The translations under genes were made by a program, and so were the position numbers. Shown in pieces: positions 1 to 5,013 of a stretch of DNA of 5,013 nucleotides. Positions within the stretch are counted from its first letter, which is position 1. Every line of letters begins with the position of its first letter. The notes under the pieces were generated by a model, which was given only the letters and a program-made list of their open reading frames with translations, made no database searches and was not told the DNA's origin. The stretch comes from Chitinophagaceae bacterium (GTDB taxonomy: Bacteria > Bacteroidota > Bacteroidia > Chitinophagales > Chitinophagaceae), in NCBI GenBank assembly GCA_025455665.1, contig JALOMC010000205.1, forward strand, positions 1 through 5,013, written 5' to 3'.

Positions 1-6
1 CAGAAC

Positions 7-756
7 ATGAAAACCCCGGTATGGATAGTGCTGCTGCTGCTTTTGACAGCCGAAGTGCAGGCGCAACTACGCCTGCAGCAAGTAGAACTGCAGGCAGCAC
101 CCGGTGCTCTTCTTCAAAACTATACAGATGATGCACTGGTATTTGAGCGAAGACGAAATCGGACGACCGTGGCCGGCGCTACCCATTTTCTGCTACAAAC
201 CCATTGGCGCTTTGCTGGCCGCTGGCAGGGGGGCATTGGGCTGGGCATGCGTACCGATCGGTTTACGATGAACCGCGTCAATGCAGTGGATGGTTTATTC
301 GCTATTGTACTGCTGCCATTTGGCGCCCGCCCTTTTGCCGATACGCTTCCGCTGGAGCAGGTAAAAATGCGGAACCGGCTACTGAGTGTGCCGCTTTCTT
401 TTTCATACGACCTGACGGCACGGGCATCAGCACCCGTACATTTTTTGGTAAGAGCTCAGTTGATTCCTTCTTTTCTATTGTCGGCCCGGGCAGGTACCAC
501 ACTGGCGGCCGGTGCTGTTTTGCCGGCCGGGCGGCAGGCGCAGTTGCAACAAACCTATGAGGATGCCGTGAATAGTTTTAGCCTGCTGCTGGCGCCCGAG
601 GTAAATATGCAAGTCAGGTTTCCACGGTCGCCTTTGGGCATCCAACTGGGCCTGCAGCCGTTGGCGTTCGATTTGGCGCAAACCAATAGCCGCTTTTTGC
701 GGGGCCAAACCCACCTGCGATTAAGCTTTGGCTTATTGTATACCTGGCAGCGCTGA
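7..756 (+). CDS. Secreted protein, predicted outer-membrane beta-barrel (PorT/OMP_b-brl_2-like)
   Basis: A 249-residue protein whose exact family I do not recognise. Residues 1-19 are a classical Sec signal peptide: Lys2, a leucine-rich core at 6-13, and a VQA site that predicts cleavage before Gln20. The signal peptide supports this start, though only six bases upstream are visible. The mature part has many short alternating polar/hydrophobic stretches typical of beta-strands (about 57-85, 122-135, 143-160, 189-205, 210-222, 233-247) with polar turns between them. It ends in a strand with aromatic residues (LLYTW), as outer-membrane barrels often do. The length fits the 8-10 strand barrels common in Bacteroidota and often labelled 'porin family' or 'PorT-like'. 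A role in type IX secretion should not be assumed: the barrel shape is all that can be seen. No cysteines, enzyme motifs or TonB box are visible. The next gene starts 43 bases downstream with its own promoter-like element. Confidence is high that it is a secreted envelope protein and moderate for the barrel. Confidence 0.8.
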   Translation: MKTPVWIVLLLLLTAEVQAQLRLQQVELQAAPGALLQNYTDDALVFERRRNRTTVAGATHFLLQTHWRFAGRWQGGIGLGMRTDRFTMNRVNAVDGLFAIVLLPFGARPFADTLPLEQVKMRNRLLSVPLSFSYDLTARASAPVHFLVRAQLIPSFLLSARAGTTLAAGAVLPAGRQAQLQQTYEDAVNSFSLLLAPEVNMQVRFPRSPLGIQLGLQPLAFDLAQTNSRFLRGQTHLRLSFGLLYTWQR

Positions 757-786
757 CAGTTCCCGGTTTTTTTGAGAGGCCTGTTG

Positions 787-794
787 TATTTTTC
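787..794 (+). promoter_or_regulatory. Candidate Bacteroidota -7 element before the phosphoesterase gene
   Basis: TATTTTTC matches the Bacteroidota -7 consensus TAnnTTTG at all but the last base. A TTTG lies at 771-774, but the 12-bp gap is shorter than the usual 19-21 bp, so the -33 element is doubtful. The element ends only five bases before the ATG at 800, so transcription would begin at or just after that ATG. This bears on which start codon is used. Confidence 0.4.
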
Positions 795-799
795 CATTC

Positions 800-3166
800 A
801 TGCCAGCCTCTTCCCGCCCCAAAACGCCCATGTTTTACAAGCGCCAACAGTGGCTGTTTGCGTTGGCACTTTTCATGATTGCCGTTGCGGTGCAGCTGGC
901 ACCGGCCCGCTCGGTCAATGCCAGCCGCTTTGTAGGTGCCATGCTGTGCCTGGCCGGTGCGCTGGTGTTTATTCAGGGCTTTCAGCGCATGCACGAGGCC
1001 GACCGCCACAGTGCCCGCCTCAGCGGTGGCTACACCATCCTCATGGGCTTGCTGTTTGTAAATGCCGAAGTGCTGCAAAGCGGCGCGGTAGTGTGGCTGG
1101 CGGCAGTGCTGTTTGCCAGCGATGCGGTAGGCCAGTTTCAACTACTGTACCAGGCCCGCAAGCGAGGTTGGGGCAAACTAAAGCCAGGCATCACCCTGCT
1201 GGGCAATGTGCTGGTAACCCTGGGCATTTTGTTTTTCAGAGGGAAGGGGCTCGACTGGATTGTATCGGTAGCGGGTAGCCTGCGCATAGCCGGGCTGGCG
1301 CTGGAAGTGCTGAGCAGCCCGCCGGGCGCCACCTCGGATGCAGGCGAATCGGCCGCCGAAGCGCTGAACCTGCCCCAATACCCGGCCCTGCGGGCCTTGG
1401 CCGAAGACATGGAGCAGGAAGATGACAAGCGGGCCCGCGTAGACCGAGGCTGGATTTTCTCGATGCTGCTATTGCTGTTCTTCATTCACCTGGGGCGCAT
1501 GGGCACCGATAGAAGTGCCACCGGCCTGCTATCGCCAGCAGTAGCGCTGATAGGTGATATAGCGGTGGCCCTGTTTATTTCTTTTTTGCTCATTTACCCG
1601 CTGCGGGCCGGGCTGCGGGGCCTGAGCCGGCCATTTGAGCGAAAGCTGTGGCGCTGGCACCTGGCCTATAGCGGTCCTGCCCAACCGTGGTACCACCCTC
1701 GTAGCGTGGCGGCCTGGTGGCTGCGCTACCGGCTACGCAGCAGTGTGCAGCTGCGCAAGGCGGGTTACTCGCTGCCCACCGCTATCCGGTCGGGGTTAAA
1801 AACGGGCTTGCCCTTTTCGGCGCTGCTGGTGGCCATTGTACCCGTGTTTGGTATGAGCTGGTATTTTGATACCGAAAACTGGGCTTCGGGTATTTGGGAC
1901 AGCTGGGCTGCCGCCCGGGCCGATGCCTGGCGGGTAGCCATGACCGATGTGACCACCCCACAGCCCGGCAAAAATGATTTTCGGCTGCAGCCAGCCGGTG
2001 TACACGATAGTGCCGATTTTTCATTTGTCGTCATTGGCGACCCCGGTGAAGGCGATGCCTCACAGTACATACTGCACGACCAGCTGGTGCGGGTGAGCGA
2101 AAAGCCGGCCGTGAAGTTTGTGGTGGTATCATCAGACGTGGTGTACCCCGATGGCGCCATGAAGGATTACGAAAAAGCCTTCTGGCTACCCATGATGGGG
2201 GTTAAAAAACCGGTGTATGCCATACCCGGTAATCATGATTGGTACGACGCATTGGAGGGGTTTAATGCCAGCTTTATGCGGCCCGACAAGGCCCGGGCCA
2301 TGATGCTGGCCCGCCGTGAGGCCGACTTGAAACTGACCACCGCCCTGGAAGACAGAATAGACCAGCAATTGGCGATGGCACAACAACTGCGCCAGCACTA
2401 CCGGGTGCCTACCGGCTTTCAGGAGTCGCCGTATTTCCAGATCAGCACCAGCGATTTTGTATTCATTGCCATCGAAACGGGTGTACTGCGGCGTGTAGAT
2501 GACAAGCAGCTGCAATGGTTAAAGCAAGTGCTGGAGGCATCGCGGGGCAAATTCATTTTCTGTCTGCTGGGGCATCCTTTTTACGCCATTGGCGAGTACC
2601 AGGGCGATATGAATGAGGATTTTGCTGCCCTGCACCAACTGCTGCGCCAGCACAAGGTGCACGTGGTAATGGCCGGCGACACCCACGACCTGGAGTACTA
2701 CCAGGAGCCACTAACCGATAGTGCTACCGGCACCCGGCACCAGATACAGCACTTTGTAAATGGCGGCGGCGGGGCTTATTTGAGTATTGGCGCTGCCTTG
2801 CGCCCCCGTACACAAATGCCGCAGCCCGTGTGGGCACACTACCCGGCCACGGCACCGCTGGTGCAAAAAATAGAGCGCCACAACAGCTGGCTGAAGCGCC
2901 CTGCCTGGCAGTGGACCAAACACTTTAATGGCTGGCCTTTTAGTGCTGAATGGCTGTCGGCCGCCTTCGACTACAATGTGGCCCCCTTTTTTCAAAGCTT
3001 TATGGAAGTAAGTGTAGAGCGTAGCCGTGGGCAGGTAAGGCTGCTGGCTTATACCCCGCAGGGGCCGCTTACCTGGGGCCAGCTGGAACACAGCAGTGGA
3101 CTGCGGCCAACCGGCAAAAGTGCCGGCGATGTGGTAGAATGGATCATCCCCCTGCCGCGGCCTTAA
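800..3166 (+). CDS. Polytopic inner-membrane protein with periplasmic metallophosphoesterase domain
   Basis: A 788-residue predicted metal-dependent phosphoesterase anchored by an N-terminal membrane module. Hydrophobic helices lie at about 17-35, 43-61, 76-93, 95-116, 128-146, 151-171, 217-231, 245-267 and 336-356. Basic loops at 62-73, 117-127 and especially 269-335 (many Arg/Lys, Trp-rich) fit a cytoplasmic N-terminus and nine crossings, which places the C-terminal catalytic domain (about 405-660) in the periplasm. The first six helices vaguely resemble HdeD/DUF308-type bundles; this is a weak impression. Calcineurin-like/purple-acid-phosphatase-like motifs appear in order: GDPG (413-416), SDVVYPDG (445-452), GNHDW (477-481), GHPFY (591-595), GDTHD (626-630), then a GGGGA loop (655-659). 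Residues D414, D446, N478, H479, H592 and H629 are the likely metal ligands. Two motifs depart from the classic form: GDxxY has Ser for Gly, and GHxH has Asp for the first His. A helical, charged insert (about 494-535) lies between motifs III and IV. The substrate is unknown. An in-frame ATG at 830 (residue 11, MFYKRQQ) may be the true start. No Shine-Dalgarno sequence precedes either ATG. Confidence 0.88.
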   Translation: MPASSRPKTPMFYKRQQWLFALALFMIAVAVQLAPARSVNASRFVGAMLCLAGALVFIQGFQRMHEADRHSARLSGGYTILMGLLFVNAEVLQSGAVVWLAAVLFASDAVGQFQLLYQARKRGWGKLKPGITLLGNVLVTLGILFFRGKGLDWIVSVAGSLRIAGLALEVLSSPPGATSDAGESAAEALNLPQYPALRALAEDMEQEDDKRARVDRGWIFSMLLLLFFIHLGRMGTDRSATGLLSPAVALIGDIAVALFISFLLIYPLRAGLRGLSRPFERKLWRWHLAYSGPAQPWYHPRSVAAWWLRYRLRSSVQLRKAGYSLPTAIRSGLKTGLPFSALLVAIVPVFGMSWYFDTENWASGIWDSWAAARADAWRVAMTDVTTPQPGKNDFRLQPAGVHDSADFSFVVIGDPGEGDASQYILHDQLVRVSEKPAVKFVVVSSDVVYPDGAMKDYEKAFWLPMMGVKKPVYAIPGNHDWYDALEGFNASFMRPDKARAMMLARREADLKLTTALEDRIDQQLAMAQQLRQHYRVPTGFQESPYFQISTSDFVFIAIETGVLRRVDDKQLQWLKQVLEASRGKFIFCLLGHPFYAIGEYQGDMNEDFAALHQLLRQHKVHVVMAGDTHDLEYYQEPLTDSATGTRHQIQHFVNGGGGAYLSIGAALRPRTQMPQPVWAHYPATAPLVQKIERHNSWLKRPAWQWTKHFNGWPFSAEWLSAAFDYNVAPFFQSFMEVSVERSRGQVRLLAYTPQGPLTWGQLEHSSGLRPTGKSAGDVVEWIIPLPRP

Positions 3167-3188
3167 AAAAAGGCGGCTCCACCCGCCC
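3165..3188 (-). terminator. Hairpin plus T-run: intrinsic terminator on the minus strand, weakly bidirectional
   Basis: GGCGG (3172-3176) pairs with CCGCC (3183-3187) around a six-base loop. Seven A residues (3165-3171) lie just before it and overlap the TAA stop of the phosphoesterase gene. Read on the minus strand this is GGCGG, loop, CCGCC, then seven T: the form of a Rho-independent terminator with a short GC-only stem, which one G-U pair can extend to six. On the plus strand the hairpin is followed only by CTTACCTTC, so it would end the phosphoesterase transcript weakly at best. No minus-strand gene is visible to the right, so its natural target is unclear. Confidence 0.5.
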
Positions 3189-3189
3189 T

Positions 3190-3197
3190 TACCTTCG
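3190..3197 (+). promoter_or_regulatory. Candidate -7 element, distal promoter of the lipoprotein gene
   Basis: TACCTTCG fits TAnnTTTG with one change and resembles the TACCTTTG form common upstream of genes in Chitinophagaceae and relatives. It lies just after the hairpin at 3172-3187. No clear TTTG is seen about 20 bases upstream; that space is occupied by the A-run and the hairpin. If used, the transcript would carry a leader of roughly 110 bases that includes the 11-bp repeat array. Confidence 0.45.
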
Positions 3198-3224
3198 CAA
3201 CCACTTGGTTTTCAATGCTCTCGA

Positions 3225-3268
3225 TTTAAGCTCAGTTTAAGCTGGCTTTAAGCCGGCTTTAAGGTGGG
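3225..3268 (+). repeat. Four tandem 11-bp repeats headed by TTTAAG, upstream of the lipoprotein gene
   Basis: TTTAAG begins at 3225, 3236, 3247 and 3258, exactly 11 bases apart. The units are TTTAAGCTCAG, TTTAAGCTGGC, TTTAAGCCGGC and TTTAAGGTGGG: the first six bases are invariant and the last five drift. One repeat per helical turn puts every copy on the same DNA face. This spacing is known for direct-repeat binding sites of OmpR/PhoB-type response regulators, and that a regulator binds here is inference. The middle copies also form a near-palindrome (3239-3259). The array ends five bases before a second promoter-like element. An alternative is simple slippage duplication without function. 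Confidence 0.75.
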
Positions 3269-3273
3269 GAGTA

Positions 3274-3281
3274 CAGTTTTG
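3274..3281 (+). promoter_or_regulatory. Candidate -7 element, proximal promoter of the lipoprotein gene
   Basis: CAGTTTTG matches TAnnTTTG except for the first T and is followed by C, giving the frequent TTTGC core. It starts 42 bases before the ATG at 3316, which would leave a leader of about 25-30 bases. The 11-bp array sits immediately upstream, covering the place where the -33 element would be; TTTA at 3247-3250 is a poor, slightly distant stand-in. A promoter lacking a good -33 element and preceded by a repeat array is what an activator-dependent promoter might look like. Confidence 0.4.
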
Positions 3282-3287
3282 CTTCAT

Positions 3288-3304
3288 CAAACAAAACAAA
3301 AAAA
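3288..3304 (+). promoter_or_regulatory. A-rich translation leader of the lipoprotein gene
   Basis: Fifteen of 17 bases are A and the other two are C, located 12-28 bases before the ATG at 3316. There is no Shine-Dalgarno sequence. Unstructured A-rich leaders are typical of Bacteroidota, whose ribosomes largely do not use Shine-Dalgarno pairing. This supports the 3316 start. Confidence 0.5.
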
Positions 3305-3315
3305 CTCACCTGACC

Positions 3316-4044
3316 ATGAAAAACGTATTTCGCCCCCTGAGCCTGATGATAGTAGCCGCCGGTACCCTGGTAGCTTGTAGCAAAGAAGTAGCCGGCCCTG
3401 CCCCCGAGGCGGCCGCTACCAGTGCCCTGAGCGGCACGGTAATGCTGGTAGATAAGTATGGCAAGCTGCAAGCCGACCAAAGCAATGTGCTGGTAATGGC
3501 CGAGGGCCAGGGCCGCCAGCAAACTTTGCAAACCGGCGCTAATGGTAGCTACCGCTTTGGCCAACTACCCGCCGGCAAGTACAAACTGCATGTAAGTAAA
3601 GAAGGCTTTGCACCCTACCACACCGAGGTGCAGGTAGGCCAGCAGCCTACACAGGCCGCTACTGTAATGCTGGGCCAGCCCGCCGCCCACCAACTGCTGG
3701 CCAGCCAGCTGCAAATGGGGGCCCAGCAACTGAGCGCCCACCTGGATGCAGTACCGGCACCAGCCAAAGGCCAGCCCATGGGCTACCGCGTATTTGTGGC
3801 CAGCCAGCCCCAGCCCGGTGCGCACAACCATGTATACACCCGCATAGCCAGTACCGAAGTAAGCGGCCGGTACGATCTCATCAGCCGTCACGAACTGCAG
3901 CAGCTGGGATTTGTGAAAGGCCAAACCATTTACATAGCCCTGCACGCCGATGTGCTGAACGTGAGCCCCATCACCAACACGGCCTTCAGCAGCTACCCCG
4001 CCATGCAGGCGCAGCCGGCCGCTCACTTCCAAATCGTCCTGTAA
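3316..4044 (+). CDS. Lipoprotein with carboxypeptidase-regulatory-like domain
   Basis: A 242-residue predicted lipoprotein. The type II signal peptide has Lys2/Arg6, a hydrophobic core at 8-19 and the lipobox LVAC with the lipidated Cys at 21. After the Cys comes SKE and then a Pro/Ala/Glu linker (25-37); SKE only weakly resembles the charged surface-export tag of Bacteroidota lipoproteins, so inner-leaflet or surface location is open. Residues 38-118 form a CarboxypepD_reg-like (transthyretin-type beta-sandwich) domain: SGTVMLVD at the front, the typical GANGSYRFGQLPAGKYKL run (74-91), then SKEGFAPY. Residues 125-242 form a second region I do not recognise, with a Gln/Ala-rich start (125-142) and probable beta-strands at 156-164, 172-179, 184-190, 204-210 and 236-242. 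No catalytic motif is seen, so a binding or structural envelope role is likely. The gene has its own upstream control region (3190-3304) and is followed by a 99-base gap. Codon and base use match the neighbours. Confidence 0.85.
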   Translation: MKNVFRPLSLMIVAAGTLVACSKEVAGPAPEAAATSALSGTVMLVDKYGKLQADQSNVLVMAEGQGRQQTLQTGANGSYRFGQLPAGKYKLHVSKEGFAPYHTEVQVGQQPTQAATVMLGQPAAHQLLASQLQMGAQQLSAHLDAVPAPAKGQPMGYRVFVASQPQPGAHNHVYTRIASTEVSGRYDLISRHELQQLGFVKGQTIYIALHADVLNVSPITNTAFSSYPAMQAQPAAHFQIVL

Positions 4045-4092
4045 AAAAGGGCTTTGGCCGAAAACTGCTCACGTATTGTTCTCTTTCTCATC

Positions 4093-4100
4093 TACTTTTC
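4093..4100 (+). promoter_or_regulatory. Candidate -7 element before the CsgG-like protein gene
   Basis: TACTTTTC fits TAnnTTTG except for the last base. Transcription would start near 4107 and leave a leader of about 37 bases to the ATG at 4144. No TTTG is present at the expected 19-21 bases upstream. The position argues against the upstream in-frame TTG at 4054 and makes the ATG at 4111 unlikely as a start. Confidence 0.4.
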
Positions 4101-4143
4101 GGGTTCCGTTATGGCGCCCCACCATTTTCAACATCACCCACGC

Positions 4144-4959
4144 ATGAAAAAGTATATGCTGAGTCTGCTGCTGGCGTTTGGCATACTGGCCGCCGCTGCA
4201 CAAGACAAATACGATGAAGTACTGCTGACATCGGGCGTAGAGTACCAGGGCAAGGTGCTCGAGATCAACGAAAAGGAAATCAAGTTTTCGCACAAAGGCG
4301 AGACGCTGGTGTACAGCATAGCCCGCAGTAGCATCTTCCGTATACAGTTTGCCAGTGGGCGCACCGAGGTGATGACCGCTATTGAAAAAGAAGGTGACAA
4401 AGCAGCGGTGGTGACAGAAGCCAAAATAGACCGCAACATGGTGGCGGTACTTCCTTTCAGATTTGTAAGCAATAAAGGCTTTGGCGCCTGGGAGGAGATG
4501 AGCTACAACATACAACGTGAAGCTTATGCGCAGGCGGTGGGTGCTGGCAGCCGCTACAGTTTTCAATCGCCGCAGGTGACCAATGCCATTTTGCTTCGCC
4601 GCGGCATCAACCCCCAGCAGCTGCGGGCCTATAGCATGGACGAGCTGTGCAGTATACTGGGTGTAGGCTTTATCATGACCGGTGAAGTAAGTATGCGGTC
4701 GACCGGCTATGTGGCCACCGGCAGCCAGCAAACTGTTCAAACCAATAAGCCCGGCTACAACAAACCGGGCACCACTACCACCAGCACCGTCACTATTCAA
4801 AACAACCGCTGGAACGAAACCTACAATACAGTGGTAAACCTGCATGTGTACAACCAGCAAGGTGGTACCATTTTCAACCGTAGCAAAGAGTCGGTTTGGA
4901 GTACGCCTGATGCCTACAAAATAACCCTGAATTATTTGCTGAAGCGTACCCCACTGTAA
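4144..4959 (+). CDS. Secreted protein: SH3/Sm-like N-terminal domain plus CsgG/TolB-N-like domain
   Basis: A 271-residue predicted periplasmic or envelope protein from the ATG at 4144. That start is chosen because it opens a clean signal peptide (MKKYMLSLLL, cleavage likely after Ala19, before Gln20); the longer in-frame options at 4054 (TTG) and 4111 (ATG) would bury it. Residues 21-78 look like the small beta-barrel common in Bacteroidota secreted proteins: a 'L.SG.EYQGKVLEINEKEIKF' pattern, then YSIARSSIFRIQFASGR. After a charged linker (79-98), residues 99-182 resemble the alpha/beta fold of CsgG/TolB-N/LpoB-type proteins: NMVAVLPF strand, helix 116-131, QSPQVTNAILLRRGI, then the DELCSILGVGFIMTGEVS run (166-183). 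Residues 187-224 are a Thr/Asn/Gln-rich loop with a doubled NKPG. A final strand pair (225-247) closes the fold. No lipobox is present, unlike true CsgG or LpoB. The partner and role are unknown. Confidence is good for a secreted two-domain protein and moderate for the fold names. Confidence 0.85.
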   Translation: MKKYMLSLLLAFGILAAAAQDKYDEVLLTSGVEYQGKVLEINEKEIKFSHKGETLVYSIARSSIFRIQFASGRTEVMTAIEKEGDKAAVVTEAKIDRNMVAVLPFRFVSNKGFGAWEEMSYNIQREAYAQAVGAGSRYSFQSPQVTNAILLRRGINPQQLRAYSMDELCSILGVGFIMTGEVSMRSTGYVATGSQQTVQTNKPGYNKPGTTTTSTVTIQNNRWNETYNTVVNLHVYNQQGGTIFNRSKESVWSTPDAYKITLNYLLKRTPL

Positions 4960-4972
4960 GCCACGAACTCAA

Positions 4973-5004
4973 TTTGGAAAAAACATCAATGCCTTGTATT
5001 TTCA
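4973..5004 (+). promoter_or_regulatory. Candidate two-part promoter for a gene beyond the right edge
   Basis: TTTG at 4973-4976 and TATTTTCA at 4997-5004 are separated by 20 bases, the spacing expected for the Bacteroidota -33/-7 pair (TTTG, 19-21 bases, TAnnTTTG). The last two bases of the -7 element differ from consensus. It is the best-spaced promoter candidate in the window. No start codon on this strand is visible after it before the window ends. Confidence 0.45.
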
Positions 5005-5013
5005 TCGATACTC

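Noticed and set aside
115..122. CAAAACTA, a minus-strand TAnnTTTG match
   Set aside because: It is inside the barrel gene with no minus-strand gene to serve. Such an eight-base match is expected by chance.
506..529. Inverted repeat CGGCCGG / CCGGCCG with a 10-base loop
   Set aside because: It lies inside the barrel gene, has no T-run, and is made of common GC-rich codons (Ala, Gly, Pro). Chance pairing is likely.
767..773. Run of seven T after the barrel gene, as a possible terminator tail
   Set aside because: No stable hairpin lies immediately before it; the nearby CAGCGCTG palindrome (748-755) is too short and too distant.
614..1141. Long minus-strand open frame (175 codons) across the barrel and phosphoesterase genes
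   Set aside because: It is antisense to two well-supported genes, has a Gln/His/Lys/Arg-rich composition typical of a shadow frame, and shows no signal peptide or domain.
3565..4032. Minus-strand open frame of 155 codons opposite the lipoprotein gene
   Set aside because: It has Gly/Ala/Val/His-rich shadow composition and lies opposite a clear lipobox and CarboxypepD_reg-like domain.
4043..4059. A-run followed by GGC-TTTG-GCC after the lipoprotein gene, like the hairpin at 3165-3188
   Set aside because: The stem is only three base pairs, too weak to call a terminator on either strand.
4054..4143. Thirty-codon N-terminal extension of the CsgG-like protein, starting at a TTG
   Set aside because: It overlaps the likely promoter at 4093-4100 and would place an internal signal peptide after 30 residues. 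The ATG at 4144 gives a clean secreted protein.
4749..4770. Inverted repeat GCCCGG / CCGGGC in the CsgG-like gene
   Set aside because: It arises from the two NKPG-coding stretches in opposite codon phase. It is internal to the gene and has no terminator features.
4069..4860. Minus-strand open frame of 263 codons opposite the CsgG-like gene
   Set aside because: It covers the same bases as a plus-strand gene with a clear signal peptide and fold. Its translation is His-rich and lacks any recognisable pattern; high GC at third positions explains its length.

Overview
The window reads as chromosomal DNA of a fairly GC-rich member of the Bacteroidota, plausibly Chitinophagaceae or a Hymenobacter-like lineage. 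The reasons are the promoter-like TAnnTTTG-type elements between genes (for example TACCTTCG, TACTTTTC, TATTTTCA), the absence of Shine-Dalgarno sequences, an A-rich leader before one start codon, and the protein types: a small outer-membrane barrel, a SusE/F-era style lipoprotein with a carboxypeptidase-regulatory-like domain, and a secreted 'SH3-like plus CsgG-like' protein. The lineage is an inference from these signs only.

Layout, all four genes on the + strand: (1) 7-756, a secreted protein predicted to be an outer-membrane beta-barrel; (2) 800-3166, a large inner-membrane protein with about nine transmembrane helices and a periplasmic calcineurin/purple-acid-phosphatase-like metallophosphoesterase domain; (3) 3316-4044, a lipoprotein with one CarboxypepD_reg-like beta-sandwich domain and an unrecognised C-terminal domain; (4) 4144-4959, a secreted periplasmic protein with a small SH3/Sm-like N-terminal domain and a CsgG/TolB-N-like C-terminal domain. 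The last 54 bases hold a candidate promoter for a gene beyond the right edge. No RNA genes, transposons, CRISPR arrays or phage genes are visible, and no stretch without a gene is longer than about 150 bases.

All four products are predicted to act in the cell envelope: inner membrane with periplasmic active site, periplasm, lipoprotein, and outer membrane. The gaps of 43, 149 and 99 bases each hold a candidate -7 promoter element, so they look like separately transcribed neighbours rather than one tight operon, and no joint pathway can be shown from sequence.

The most unusual non-coding item is the 149-base gap before the lipoprotein gene. It contains a hairpin with a T-run that reads as an intrinsic terminator on the minus strand, a candidate promoter, four tandem copies of an 11-bp TTTAAG-headed repeat that also include a 21-bp near-palindrome, and a second candidate promoter directly after the array. 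This looks like a control region for the lipoprotein gene. The most unusual protein feature is the phosphoesterase active site, where the usual GHxH motif reads GDTH and the GDxxY motif reads SDVVY. Nothing here is clearly a new defence or mobile system.
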